In this document: positions 1 to 10,423 of the stretch, piece by piece
Layout of the letters: each line of letters begins with the position of its first letter
Numbering within the stretch: the stretch's first letter is position 1
Source: Tupaia tana
Taxonomy: Eukaryota; Chordata; Mammalia; Scandentia; Tupaiidae
DNA length: 64,000 nucleotides
NCBI GenBank assembly: GCA_026018925.1
Contig: JAKSZU010000026.1
Coordinates: forward strand, 19,944,759-20,008,758
Direction: 5' to 3'
Position numbers and translations under genes: made by a program
The notes under the pieces: model-generated
What the model was told of the DNA's origin: nothing
Databases searched by the model: none
Seen by the model: the letters and a program-made list of their open reading frames with translations, nothing else

Positions 1-115
1 AATCTCGACAGGTGGAAGAGAAGGGACTGTGGCATGACCACAGCTCATTGAGGTGGCTGTTTTCCCCTCCTGCTTCTCTGGTGAGTACATGCACCCTCCG
101 GCAATTAAAAAAAGA
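1..115 (+). mobile_element. type C SINE, cut by window edge
   Basis: Only the 3' half is present: GAAGAGAAGGGACTGTGGC, the CT-rich part, and the GAGTACATGCACCCTC end. Confidence 0.8.
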
Positions 116-349
116 AGTTTCTAAGTCAGGCACGGCGTCCTCAGTCCGCTAGGCTGCCATTGTCTTCTTACTGGCCTGAGTCAGCTCTGATGGAGCAGAA
201 TGGACTAACACCCTTCACGTCTCACTCTAAGGGCCATAAAGAACTTCATTATATTAAAATGTGTGTTTATTCTATTAATTACATTATACACAGACTTCAC
301 ATTTGAGTTCAAATTGGAGTACCAAGTTTTCTGTCTGCTTTCCTGACAC

Positions 350-598
350 TTTTTTTTTTTTTTTTTTTTAAGTTTTCGCCATAGGGCACATATGCTAGCC
401 GGAGAGAGACAGAGAGAGAAAAGTGAGAAACCACCTCCCGGGGGTCTGGCCACACCATAATCCTTTCTCCTCTCAAGATGTTGGGCTCGCATGCACATTC
501 ACCCGGCATGATTTTCAAGCTGCTGGGTCCGGGACTCAAACTGTGGTAGGCCACATGGGAAGTCCAGTGCGTTAACCACTGCATTACCTGCTGCCCCC
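350..598 (-). mobile_element. type C SINE
   Basis: T-run, then GCCATAGGGCACATATGC, and reversed head ACCTGCTGCCCCCC. Confidence 0.9.
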
Positions 599-865
599 CT
601 AATACAATATTTTAAGAGGAGTTTCACTGTTAATGAAGTCTTATAAATTACTGAATAAATAAAAAGGAAAAAATATTAAATAGAATTTGTTTTTCAGAAC
701 AAAAGCAAAAGCAGAAGGATGCGGGTGCAGCTGCGGTCCCGCGTGCTGGCTGATGCTGGCTGGCGCTGCCATCCCGCAGGCGGAGGCCGTGCCGAGGCCG
801 TGCCGAGGCCCAGGCTCAGTCCCCGGCCCACCGTCAGAGCCAGGACGCAGAGCACGCTGCAGTTC

Positions 866-905
866 CAGTCATTCCGGAGGCTGAGGCAGGAGGATCACGA
901 GTTCA
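866..905 (+). mobile_element. 7SL-like (Alu/B1-type) fragment
   Basis: TCCGGAGGCTGAGGCAGGAG followed by GATCACGAGTTC is the core of a 7SL-derived SINE. Only about 40 bases are recognisable. Confidence 0.55.
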
Positions 906-946
906 CAGCCAGTGAGGGCCACACAGTCACACCACAGCTGGGCCAG

Positions 947-1349
947 CAGCTGGCGAGGTGTTTAAGGGCACTGGACTCCCACATGGTTGACCACGGTTCA
1001 AGTCCTGGACCCGGCAGCTTGAAAATTATGCCAGGCACTGGGACTGGCAGGTGGCGTGGTGGTTAGGAGTGTTGACTCCAACATGGCTGACCACGTTTCA
1101 AGTCCAGGACCTGGCAGCTTGCTTTCTCTCTCTCCCCCTCTGGTCAAATTAGGGTAAATAAATAAAGTCAGTTCAATAAAATAATTATTTAAAAAAAAAA
1201 ATCATGCCAGGCATATGTGCCCAAAGTCCTGAGAGGAGAATGGAGGACAAGGGACTGTGGCCTGGCCATCTCCCTTGTGGGGCACAGAGAGGTAATCTCT
1301 TTCTTCTCTCTCTCTCTCCCTCTCTCTCTGGTGAGTGCACACACTCTAT

Positions 1350-1391
<42 letters not shown>

Positions 1392-1392
1392 A
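947..1392 (+). mobile_element. type C SINE split by a type B insertion
   Basis: The head runs to about 1038 and the body resumes at 1201. AAAATTATGCCAGGCA and AAAATCATGCCAGGCA flank the insert as its target duplication. Confidence 0.9.
1039..1200 (+). mobile_element. type B SINE inserted in the type C SINE
   Basis: GGGACTGGCAGGTGGCGTGG head, then CT-rich DNA and the GGTCAAATTAGGGTAAATAA tail. Confidence 0.9.
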
Positions 1393-1455
1393 GAGACTCA
1401 GGCTGAATGAGGCATACATATACAGAGATGCCCTACTTTAAGAAAAACAAAGTCA

Positions 1456-1712
1456 GGGACCAGCAGATGGCATAATGGCTATGTCACTGGACTCCCATGT
1501 AATTGACCACAGTTTGAGTCCCAGACCCGCTGGCTTGAACTCACGCCAGGAGCGTGTGCATGTGTGCCCAAGATCCCGAGAGGAGAATGGAGGAGAAGGG
1601 ATTGTGGCATGGCCATACCCCCTGGGGGGTGATTTCTCGCTTTCTGTCTCTCTCTCTGGTGAGTGTACACGCACTATAGCAAAAACCTCTCAAAAAAAAA
1701 CAAACAAAAAAG
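1456..1712 (+). mobile_element. type A SINE
   Basis: GGGACCAGCAGATGGCATAA head, full body and CACTATAGCAAAAACCTCTC end. Confidence 0.93.
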
Positions 1713-2237
1713 TCATAGTGAAAGAGAAGTGAGGGACACATACAGGCCCCAGAAAAAGACTTCTGCTACTTTCTTTGTGTCTGTCTTTCTGGTATAACAG
1801 ATGAGCCTGAAAATGAGCTTTTACTGAAGGTACGACACTGAAAAGCCAAGACATGTAGTTATGTAAGAGATACCCTCTTGCTGCTATGTTTAAAATGTTA
1901 CTAGAAGAGCAGACTTAGAATGTCCCGCGATTTCATGCATTTTAATTCTCTGGGAAAGAGACTAAAAGCAGTGCTCACGGGCCCTGCCGCCTGCATCACC
2001 TCCTGTTTGATAAAGGCGCTGCCGCCCCCTCAGCCCTCCCCCTCTCCGACACCCACAGCCATCCCAGTTGCGAAGGGCAACGTGTCTGGTGTGCTCACTA
2101 CACAGACAAGGGTTCAGAAGTGAGTGACGGGTTAGAGGGAGGGACCAAACAGGAGAGAGACTTCCTGTGGGCTCACTGGGTTCACAGCATGCACCTGTTT
2201 TTGTTCCCAAGTTTGTTTCTAAAAAATATAATGGCAT

Positions 2238-2412
2238 GGGGCCCACAAGTGGCATGGTAGTAAAGGGCACTGGACTCCCACATGGCCGACCGTGGTTCAA
2301 GTCTCAGACCTGGTGGCTTGCTTTCTCACTTTCCCTTTCTCTTTCTCTCTCTCTGATCAAATTGGAAAATAATAATAAATAAAGTCAAATTAAAAAAGTA
2401 TTATTTAAAAAA
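2238..2412 (+). mobile_element. type B SINE
   Basis: GGGGCCCACAAGTGGCATGG head and ATCAAATTGGAAAATAATAA tail. Confidence 0.9.
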
Positions 2413-2439
2413 AGAAAAAGCATGTATATAACAGCATGG

Positions 2440-2660
2440 GGACCAGCAGACAGAGAAATGGTTACATCGCTAGATCCCACATAGTTGACTGCGATTCAGC
2501 CTAAAACTCACGTCGGGCGCGTGTACATGCGTGCTCAAATCTCTGGAGAAGGGAGTGTGGCGCGGCCACCCCCTGGGGGAGATTTCTCACTTTCTCTCTA
2601 TCTCTGTCTCTCTCTGGAGAGCATACATGCCCTAGGGCAAAAAACTCTGAAAAAATATTA
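2440..2660 (+). mobile_element. type A/C SINE
   Basis: GGGGACCAGCAGACAGAGAA head; the tail has CCCTAGGGCAAAAAACTCTG. Confidence 0.9.
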
Positions 2661-2876
2661 AAATAATTGCATGAACACCTTTTTCTTGAGGTCTGAAGGT
2701 CAAACCAGCCTTCACTCCTGAAAGCCAGTGTGCAGCTCTACGGCACTCAGTCACCAAATGCTCCTACAAAGGCCTCGGGCCTCGACTGCAGCCAGCGAGC
2801 CTGGGACTGCGCCCCGGGGTGATCAGGGCACCGTGAGCCCCAGCCTGGAGAGCAGGCGGAAGCTACGGCAGCTCAC

Positions 2877-2945
2877 CTGATGCAGTCGCGTCTGTAAAGT
2901 GGCTCGTGCGCCAGGAGAAGGCATTCGGCTTAGTGCCGCTTCAAT
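2877..2945 (-). CDS. MPHOSPH9: MPHOSPH9 coding exon 21 (leftmost in window), residues 1125-1147
   Basis: Twenty-three codons: IEAALSRMPSPGARATLQ and TRLHQ. The acceptor is CGTGTTACAG and the donor CAG|GTGAGC. It follows KEKDQ in phase 0, as in human. The terminal exon is not in positions 1-2876. Confidence 0.93.
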
Positions 2946-3220
2946 CTGTAACACGAAAAACGTCTGAGTAAGAGAGACGCTACTCGTCGGCAACGAGCTT
3001 TATCACAGAATGGAAAGAAAGGATTTCTGCCTGTTATCTTCTCATTCGTTTTGTCTTAATGTAACTCCCATCCATCACCAATTAGTAATGACAGCATGAC
3101 GCAAATACACTTCTGGGCAACTCTGATGGAAATTTTCCGAGATAAGCTTGACTCAGTAATTCCTTTCTGACTATTCCTTAGACAAAAGCATTATGTTTTC
3201 CAAATACCTTTTGCTTTTAC

Positions 3221-3468
3221 CTGGTCCTTTTCTTTTGTAAGTTCATCAAAAAATCGCTCCGTCTCAGCTAGGGTCCTAATTTTGGCTGTGTATTCAAAAC
3301 CGTCACCCTGTGGCGTGACCGAGACGGACTCACTCTGCTCCTGGCTCAGCGAGCCACTCCTCTCCCAGGCCCTGCGCACAGACGCTTGCTTCACCCCGGG
3401 GGGCCATGGCTCGGGGCGAGAGTCATGGTGAACATGGCTGCCAGTGTCCTGTTCCACATAGCGTTTTT
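3221..3468 (-). CDS. MPHOSPH9: MPHOSPH9 coding exon 20, residues 1042-1124
   Basis: Two bases complete Glu. Then come KRYVEQDTGSHVHHDSRP, a diverged middle (VKQASVRRAWERSGSLSQ) and the conserved end EYTAKIRTLAETERFFDE, LTKEKDQ. The acceptor is CTCTCTGACAG and the donor CAG|GTAAAA. The C-terminal third restarts a helical segment. Confidence 0.94.
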
Positions 3469-3749
3469 CTGTCAGAGAGGAAAGAAAGACATTTCTTAGC
3501 CATTTTTCCAAAAGCTCATAAATATCTTAGATATGTTGCCCGACTTCATTTTCTACAAATAGCTCATAGACAGCCCAAAAAAGTACTGGAAAATGATAAA
3601 ATAGCTAATCACATTTACCCAGTGCTTTTTCTCCAGAGAATTCTAAAAACTGCCCTCAGTTTGATAATCTTCACAGCGTCCCTAAATGAAGTTAAGCAAG
3701 CTTTATGCAGACATAAAGAAAAAGGAGGGGGCAGTTTAAAAACTAATAT

Positions 3750-3958
3750 TGGGGGCCAGCAGGTGGCATGGTGGTGAAGGCACTGAACACTCGCACATGG
3801 CAGAGCACAGTTCAAGTCCTGGACCTGGAAGCTTGCTTTCTTACTTTCCCTCTCTATCTGTGTGCATGTGTCTCTCTCTGGTCAAATTAAAATAAATGAA
3901 TAAATGAAATTAAACAAATAATTCTTTAAACAAAAAAAAAAAAAAAAAAGAAAAGAAA
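3750..3958 (+). mobile_element. type B SINE
   Basis: GGGGGCCAGCAGGTGGCATG head, tail GGTCAAATTAAAATAAATGA and a long A-run. Flanked by AACTAATAT on both sides. Confidence 0.92.
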
Positions 3959-3971
3959 GAACTAATATCAA

Positions 3972-4245
3972 GAGGCAGCTCTGTGGCCTGGTGGTTTAAG
4001 CCAGCCAGACCCCATGTGGCCAACTGCACGGTTCAAGTCTCAGACCCAGCCACTTGAGGAGCACCCTGGGAGACCGTGGGTGTGCACACCCGAAATCCTG
4101 AAAGGAGAGAGAGAGAAGAGGAGGGACTGTGGTGTGACCACTTCCCATGGCGTTTGTTTTCTCCTCTCCCTGTCTGTCTCTTTCTGGCAAGCACATGCAA
4201 CCTCTGGCCAAAAAAAAACAAAACCAAAAACAAAAACAATAAAAC
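3972..4245 (+). mobile_element. type C SINE, old variant
   Basis: AGAGGCAGCTCTGTGGCCTG head, GCACATGCAACCTCTGG end. Confidence 0.85.
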
Positions 4246-4489
4246 TAAACAATATGCCCATTTAGTAGACATTCACCAACACTAACATTAAGATTTTGAG
4301 GGCCTGCCTGAGTGATTTCAGACACTCTTACAACTTTACTCTAAATCTCATGTGAGGAAAAACAAAGTATTACCCAGAGTCTAAATTGCATATATAATAC
4401 AGCATAGAAGTATAGAGAATAATGAAATAGCATGGCCCTGGTAACAAAACATGAACATTCTCCGTACCTCAGTTTTCCCGCTGTTCTCC

Positions 4490-4695
4490 TTCCATTGTCA
4501 GAGCGTCTGCACTCACAAGAGAAAGCGAGCACACACACCCTCACCTGGGGCACGGTCACCCTGCAATCCCCCTCCCATCTCTTCGTCCCGTGAGAACTCT
4601 GGACACACACACACTTGTGCCTGCACGGCCAAGCTGCCAGGGCCAGGACTCTAATCACATCGGCCACGTGGGATCCAACTTAACTGCTGTATGAA
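4490..4695 (-). mobile_element. type C SINE, decayed
   Basis: Reversed GCACTCACAAGAGAAAGC, then ACTCTAATCACATCGGCC and CACGTGGGATCCAAC. Confidence 0.7.
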
Positions 4696-4769
4696 GGGGC
4701 AGGTGTTCCAATTCCCCAATGGGGACAACACAGACATAATAACATGAAGCATCAAGAATGCTTGTTTAG

Positions 4770-4997
4770 GGACCAGCAGTTAGCGTAATGGCTATGTCGC
4801 TGGACTCCCACGTAGTCGACTGTGGTTTCGAGTCCCGGACCCGGTGGCTTAAACTCACACTGGGCGCGTGTGCGTGCGTACCCAAGATCCCGAGAGGAGA
4901 ATGGAGGAGAAGGGATTGCGGCATGGCCATCCCCCCTGGGGAGTGATTTCTCGCTTTCTATCTCTCTGTCTCTCTCTGGTGAGCGCACACGCCCTAT

Positions 4998-5032
<35 letters not shown>

Positions 5033-5051
5033 CTCCAAAAAAAAAAAAAAT
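4770..5051 (+). mobile_element. type A SINE, first of a serial pair
   Basis: GGACCAGCAGTTAGCGTAAT head and long A-run. Flanked by AGAATGCTTGTTTAG at 4755-4769 and 5052-5066. Confidence 0.96.
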
Positions 5052-5066
5052 AGAATGCTTGTTTAG

Positions 5067-5322
5067 GGACCAGGAGTTAGCGTAACGGCTATGTCACTGG
5101 ACTGCCATGTAGTAGATTGAGGTTCAAGTCCCGGACCTGGTGACTTAATCTCATGCCTGGCGCATGTGCATGCATGCCCAAGATCCCGAAGAGAATGGAG
5201 GAGAAGGGATTGCGGTGTGGCCATCCCCCCGGGGTGGGGGGATGATTTCTAGCTTTCTATCTCTCTGTCTCTCTCTGTGTGGTGAGCGCCGTGCCCTATA
5301 GCAAAAACCTCTCCAAAAAAGA
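5067..5322 (+). mobile_element. type A SINE, second of a serial pair
   Basis: Starts right after the shared 15-mer, which recurs at 5323-5337. It is more diverged than the left copy. Confidence 0.95.
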
Positions 5323-5351
5323 AGAATGCTTGTTTAGAGACCCTTCGAGGG

Positions 5352-5536
5352 AAAAATATTTTTTAATTAATTAATTTATTCATTCATTCTTAATTTTAAT
5401 GCGACCAGAGAGAAAAAAAGAGAGAGAGAGAGAGAAGAAAGTGAGAAAGCAAGTCACCAGGTCCAGGACTTGAACTGTCGTTGGCCATGTAGGTGTGTCC
5501 AGCACCTTAACCACCACGCCACCTGCTGGTCCCCAG
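5352..5536 (-). mobile_element. type B SINE
   Basis: Reversed tail TTAATTTTAATGCGACCAG and reversed head CCACCTGCTGGTCCCC. Confidence 0.9.
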
Positions 5537-5579
5537 GGAAAAATATTTAAGCACAGGATAGTACTGTATTTTGGCTGGA

Positions 5580-5787
5580 GAAAGCCTACACTCCCCAGAG
5601 AGGGGAAGAGGAGAAAGCAACCCCAAAGAGCAGTCACATCACCATCTCTTTTCTTCCATCTCTCGCGCTCTTGGAGATTTTGGGCACACACACGTATGCA
5701 CCTCACCTGCGTTTTACGTTGCTAGGTTTGGGATTTGAACCACAGTCAGGCATGTAGGATCTAGCTGGCTTAAGGAGCCAGTCCGAG
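5580..5787 (-). mobile_element. type C SINE, decayed
   Basis: GAGATTTTGGGCACACACAC and TTTGAACCACAGTCAGGCAT in reversed order. Confidence 0.75.
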
Positions 5788-5817
5788 TGTAGGATATTAA
5801 ATACTGTAGCTCTGAAA

Positions 5818-6057
5818 CTGCTAGGGGGCAAGTACACCCCAGAGACAGACAAAAGAGTAAGAGAAAAGGAGAAAGCCACCCGCTGGGGCGTGGTCACACT
5901 GCAGTTTTCTCCTCCATCTCTCCATCCTGCTGGCAAGTGGGGCACCCACGCATACGGGCCTAGTTTGTCTTTCAAGCATCGAGGGCCAGGACTTCCACTG
6001 TGGGGTCGGCCACGTGGGGTCCAGCTCCTTCACCACTGGGCTGCAGGGCCAGCCCGA
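5818..6057 (-). mobile_element. type C SINE, old variant
   Basis: AAGTACACCCCAGAGACAGA start and reversed head GGGCTGCAGGGCCAGCC. Confidence 0.85.
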
Positions 6058-6236
6058 ATAATACTGGGTCTTCGGAAAAGTCGTAACACAGTTTTGGATA
6101 GAAAAACACAGAAAATTACATCCTGACTTTTCCAACAGCCCAATATTTAGACCCTTGAAAAGATGACTGGAGTAGATATTGGAGTCTCAGAATAATGAAT
6201 AGCTAAAACCATAACGAACAGTTCTTTAGAAGATAC

Positions 6237-6340
6237 CTTCTGAGTCATCTAGAGGAAGAAACTGGAGCTGTTTTCTCGGGTTGGCGCGTTGTAATGTAGA
6301 CACGGGAACAGTATCTAAATCATCCAAAAGTATATCAAAT
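6237..6340 (-). CDS. MPHOSPH9: MPHOSPH9 coding exon 19, residues 1007-1042
   Basis: After one base completing Arg: FDILLDDLDTVPVSTLQR and ANPRKQLQFLPLDDSE, then G at donor GTATCT. The acceptor is TTCATTCAATAG. Acidic, conserved block. Confidence 0.94.
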
Positions 6341-7075
6341 CTATTGAATGAAGCAAGTTACTTGTGAGAAAAAATATGAACTGATTTTCCCTATCTCCAC
6401 TAGAAAGACGAACTGGCACTTCCAGTTAACTCACATGCTGATGTATTTCCTTATAGAAAAGTAATCATATAATTTTCCAAAACTGAAATTTAATTTCTAA
6501 TGTAAATTAATATTTACACAGTAGAGCCTTAATGCATTTACCCATTCTTTCTAACAGCCCCATGAAGTTAAGCAGGGCAGGCGTCATGACCCCTGCTTTA
6601 GAGATGAGGAAACGGGCTCGGTGTAGTTAAGTGGTCTCCCAGAGCCTGGCGGGGCTGGGTCTAGAATTAGGAGGCCACGTCCTTCCCGCCACAGCACACA
6701 CTGCTGCCCACACTCCAGGGAGGGGAGCGAGAGTAACTGTCAGCGAGCACCAGGCCCAGACCAGTGTGGACCCACTGTCTTGAACAAATGGCTCAAAAAT
6801 TTTCATGTCCTAAACCTCTTTGGGAAAACGGAGAACTATCAGTCTACACCCAAAAGCTTGGTGAGGAACAGTGGCGGCATTTAACCAATGGTGGCAAGTT
6901 TACCCTGGGAAAACTGTCTTCACGTCTCAAATGCGTCACTGTGAGTGCGACATTCAGTCAAATGATTTAAACCCTCAGAGTCCCACTGAAAAGCAGTGAC
7001 AGCTAGAGGCATGAGCTGACATTCGGGAAAAATCAACACTGTATTTATTTTATCGTACGATTTCAGAGGACTTAC
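6341..7075. other. intron between exons 19 and 18
   Basis: Holds one MIR (6525-6716). The rest is unique intronic DNA in which I see no gene or site. Confidence 0.7.
6525..6716 (+). mobile_element. MIR SINE
   Basis: CATTTACCCATTCTTTCTAA, CCCCATGAAGTTAAGC, GAGATGAGGAAACGGG and AGTTAAGTGGTCTCCCAGAG follow the MIR core order. Confidence 0.65.
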
Positions 7076-7196
7076 CGAATTGGACTGCTTTCGTTTTTGC
7101 TAAGTAGATGACTAAATCCTGTGGACAAGTTTTCTCTAGGGGACCGCTTGGGACTATAAGCCACAGTCACTGGTGTTAACATAATCTCTCTTTTTG
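7076..7196 (-). CDS. MPHOSPH9: MPHOSPH9 coding exon 18, residues 967-1007
   Basis: Encodes KREIMLTPVTVAYSPKRS, PRENLSTGFSHLLSKNES and SPI, then CG at donor GTAAGT. The acceptor is TTTTCTTCTTTAG. It contains TPV and SPKRSP proline-directed sites typical of mitotic kinase targets, and is nearly identical to human. Confidence 0.95.
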
Positions 7197-7878
7197 CTAA
7201 AGAAGAAAATGAAGAAGAGATGTATATTCCTTCTCTATATATTATATGGGCAGAACACAGTTTTTCAGTAGAGTGCTTCTTTTCTAATGTTAAAAGGAAT
7301 ACAGCTTCATCTTAACACCTTTGGGGAGAAAGCCTATAAAGTAATCCATAACCCCAACATCTACAGGGAACCACTGTGAACATTTTAGTGGATCAGACTG
7401 CAGATTCAACACTGTGACTCAAAACTGGTTTTTCAGGATTTTAGAAGTGGAGTGGAAATGAGGTGGAGACGCCAGGGCAGCAGCGAGCACTTCTGTAACA
7501 CAGGGCGAGAGGCCGCTTCGGCGGGTGTGAAAATGGGGACTGGGGCAGGATGCACTGTGCCCACTGTAAACCACCTGTGGCTGACTGAGGACGGGGAGCG
7601 GCTGCCGCGTGCCCGCAGTCAGATGCGTGACCAGCACCTCTCCTCTGAGCAGCCCGAACGGATGTGTGGGCTTAACACTGCTTAGGTCGGAGTCTGCCAG
7701 CCCCGCCCACGGCACACACAGGAAGTCTCGCGGTGTCTGTGCGATCTGACCACTCCATGGCGAAGAGCGACTTCGGGGACCCTGTGCTCAGAACAACACG
7801 AGGCGCCGAGGGGCGTGCATGAGGGGTGGGACAAGCGCAGCCGCCAGGCCCTGCGCCCAGACGCGTGGTGAGTCTTAC

Positions 7879-8019
7879 TTGGAGTGCTGGCCTTGCGAGC
7901 CGACGGCGGCAGGGAGGACGACCTCTGTGCGGCGGGCGTGCATCTCTTCTGTCTCTGCTGAACGCACTTCTCCGGGGACCCACCTGCACTGGCCGCCGTT
8001 TCAGTCTGCCGAGGACTCA
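7879..8019 (-). CDS. MPHOSPH9: MPHOSPH9 coding exon 17, residues 920-967
   Basis: Encodes SPRQTETAASAGGSPEKC, VQQRQKRCTPAAQRSSSL and PPSARKASTP, then A at donor GTAAGA. Two in-phase acceptors sit six bases apart (CTAG before 8025 and CAG before 8019). I use 8019, which best fits human NPRQTET. It is Ser/Arg-rich and predicted to be disordered, with unusually high GC. Confidence 0.88.
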
Positions 8020-8321
8020 CTGATTCTAGGTGAGGCAAACATACAAAAAAGGAAGAAGAAGAGAAAAGCCCAGCAAGCCGAGCTTTGGTGACCTGCCTTT
8101 ACTCACACGCAGTCACACCGAGCAAGGCTTCCGCTGAGCTCAGGCCCCCACAGGGCAGAACTCCCATCACCTCAGCTGGAGCGATTATTTGCAAATGTAC
8201 CACATAATAACAATTTTTAAAAATGCTTTATAAAGAAAAACGAGGACATTTCTAATAAAATTCATTCGGTTCTCTGTTTACGATAGGCATTCAAGATGAT
8301 TTTTCACAGGTTCCTTTGTTT

Positions 8322-8570
8322 TTTCTTTTTTATTGAGAGAGATTTTTGCTATAGATGGTGTGCGCTTGCCAGAGAGACAGAAAGCGAGAAATCACCCCCC
8401 AGGGGGATGGCCCCACCACAATCCCTTCTCCTCTATTCTCCTCTTGGGATTTTGGGCATGCATGCACACTCACCCAGCATGAGTTTTAAGCTGGTAGGTC
8501 CGAGACTTGAACCACGGTTGACTACGTGGGAATCCAGTGACAAAGCCATTGCGCTGCCTGCTAGTCCCTC
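8322..8570 (-). mobile_element. type A SINE
   Basis: GAGATTTTTGCTATAGATGG, GGTTGACTACGTGGGAATCC and CTGCCTGCTAGTCCC. Flanked by CACAGGTTCCTTT on both sides. Confidence 0.93.
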
Positions 8571-8871
8571 ACAGGTTCCTTTTTAGAGAGCAGAGTGCTA
8601 ACTCATTGACTAGGAGACACAGCCCCAATGCGGGAGGTGAGCTGACTACCGTACCGCGGTGGAAGCGTCCTTGGCCGGCCGAGGGGTGCGAGAATAGTGT
8701 GACCTGGAATGCTGGAAGCCTGTGGGAGGCTGGGGCTCAGCTCCTGGGAACACCTGTACACAGGGGCACTCAAGACCCGTCTGGGGAGGCTGCGAGCCAG
8801 GTCAGGCACAGGGTCTTGGAAGGGAGTATGCTTTTCTAAGAAATAAAACTTTAAAAAAAAAAAAAAAAAAG

Positions 8872-9147
8872 AGGGACCAGCAGTTGGCGTAATGGCTATG
8901 TTGTTGGACTCCCATGTAGTTGACTACAGTTCGAGTCCCGGATCCTGTGGCTTAAACTCACACTGGACATGTGTGCCCCAAGATCCCGAGAAGAGAATGG
9001 AGGAGAAGGGATTGCAGCATGGCCATCCTCCCTAGGGTGTAATTTCTTGCTTTCTGTCTCTGTCTCTTTTGGGCCAGTGCACATGCCCTATTGCAAAAAC
9101 CTCTCCAATAAATAAATAAATAGATAGATAGATAGATAGATAGATAC
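8872..9147 (+). mobile_element. type A SINE
   Basis: GGGACCAGCAGTTGGCGTAA head; the tail is extended into a tetranucleotide repeat. Confidence 0.93.
9108..9147. repeat. (AAAT)n-(TAGA)n microsatellite
   Basis: AATAAATAAATAGATAGATA pattern forming the 3' tail of the type A SINE at 8872. Confidence 0.9.
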
Positions 9148-9278
9148 TTTTTGCCCTATCTATAGGAGCTCAGTAACCAAGAAAGGGAAGAAAGAACAGA
9201 AACGGAGTCAGCCCACTCCCTGGTGCTTATGTGAGCTGGAGCGCACACGGCCAACTGCACAGATGACAAATGCCTAGT

Positions 9279-9472
9279 GGGGCCAGCAGGCGGCATGGTG
9301 GCTAAGGCGCTGTGTCCCCACACAGCCGACTGCTGTCTGAGCCTTGGCCCTGGTGGCTCGCTCCGTCTGTCTGTCTCTCTCTCACACATGTATCCTGTAA
9401 CAAATAGCAACAACAAAAATAATAATAATAATTAATACAATTAAATAATTTTTATTTCTAAAAGAAAAAAAA
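9279..9472 (+). mobile_element. type B SINE
   Basis: GGGGCCAGCAGGCGGCATGG head; the tail lacks the usual GGTCAAATT and is AT-rich. Confidence 0.85.
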
Positions 9473-9650
9473 ATGCTGGGTATGTGTGCATACCCGAAAT
9501 CCCAAAGGGAAGGGAGGTGGAGGAGACCGCAGCACACCATTCTCCACGGGAGACTGTTTTTTTGCTTTCCCTGTCTATCTGTTTCTCTACAATGAGCACA
9601 ACCACCCTCTGGAAAAAATTTAAAAAAAAAAAGAAAGAGAAAGAAAAACA
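9473..9650 (+). mobile_element. type C SINE, headless 3' part
   Basis: Starts AATGCTGGGTATGTGTGCAT and ends in GCACAACCACCCTCTGG. It may be the right arm of an element split by the preceding type B copy. Confidence 0.8.
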
Positions 9651-9705
9651 GAAAATATTACATCTCATATTATGAATACCAAATGCCTGTCAAACTTTCT
9701 GACGT

Positions 9706-9958
9706 AGGGACCAGAAGATGGCATTACGGTTACATTGTTGGACTCCCATGTAGTCAAACGTGGTTCTGGACCCGGCAGTTTAAAATTCATGCCGGGCGAG
9801 TGTGCGTGTATACCGAAGATGCCGAAAAAATGGAAGAGAAGGGACTGTGGCATGGCCATCCCTGCTGGGGGGTGATTTCTCACTTTCTATCTCTCTGTCT
9901 CTTTCTGTGTCTGTCGAGCACACATACCCTATAGCAAAAATCTCTCTCCAAAAAAACA
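9706..9958 (+). mobile_element. type A SINE
   Basis: GGGACCAGAAGATGGCATTA head, CCCTATAGCAAAAATCTCTC end. AAACTTTCTGA(C/T)GT flanks it. Confidence 0.92.
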
Positions 9959-10247
9959 AAACTTTCTGATGTGTGCAAGTAAGACAAACTGACAGGGAAA
10001 GTTTTACAAATACTCTCGAGAATGTCATGTGAGTCTTTAATAATCAGAATGTAAATGGAACATGCACTTACACTGCATCAAAGCTCTGTGCTATGCCAGG
10101 GCTGTGATAAACGATTAACTAGGGGATGCAGTAAAATCAGGTAGCTTTTCATTTCACCACCCGAGGGATTTAAAGATAGCAATGGAACTGGGGTGGGGTA
10201 ATCTACATCTAGCTGTCCACATCTAACAAGCAGTAATATAAACTTAC

Positions 10248-10423
10248 TATTTGAGGTATCCTCTTTCTCTGTCTGTGTCCCCCAACTTTTAAATATTTTT
10301 TCTTCATCAAGTTCCTTTAAAGCTTTCATGATTGGTGAGTCTGAAGTCTCTCTCTGTTTTTTCATCAATAAGCTCGATGGAGAACTTCCAGGTGAAGAGT
10401 CCTTCTCCGGAGGAGACTGGCAC
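10248..10423 (-). CDS. MPHOSPH9: MPHOSPH9 coding exon 16, residues 861-920
   Basis: Encodes CQSPPEKDSSPGSSPSSL, LMKKQRETSDSPIMKALK, ELDEEKIFKSWGTQTEKE and DTSN, then A at donor GTAAGT. The right border is an acceptor TTACTACTTAAG chosen by phase. An upstream CCTTCCGCAG is also possible and would lengthen the exon, so this border is the least sure. GTQTEKEDTSN matches human. Confidence 0.85.

Noticed and set aside
1-2876. Search for the last MPHOSPH9 exon
   Set aside because: No minus-strand frame resembling EALEDRLERINRELG is present; the region is SINEs and unique intron.
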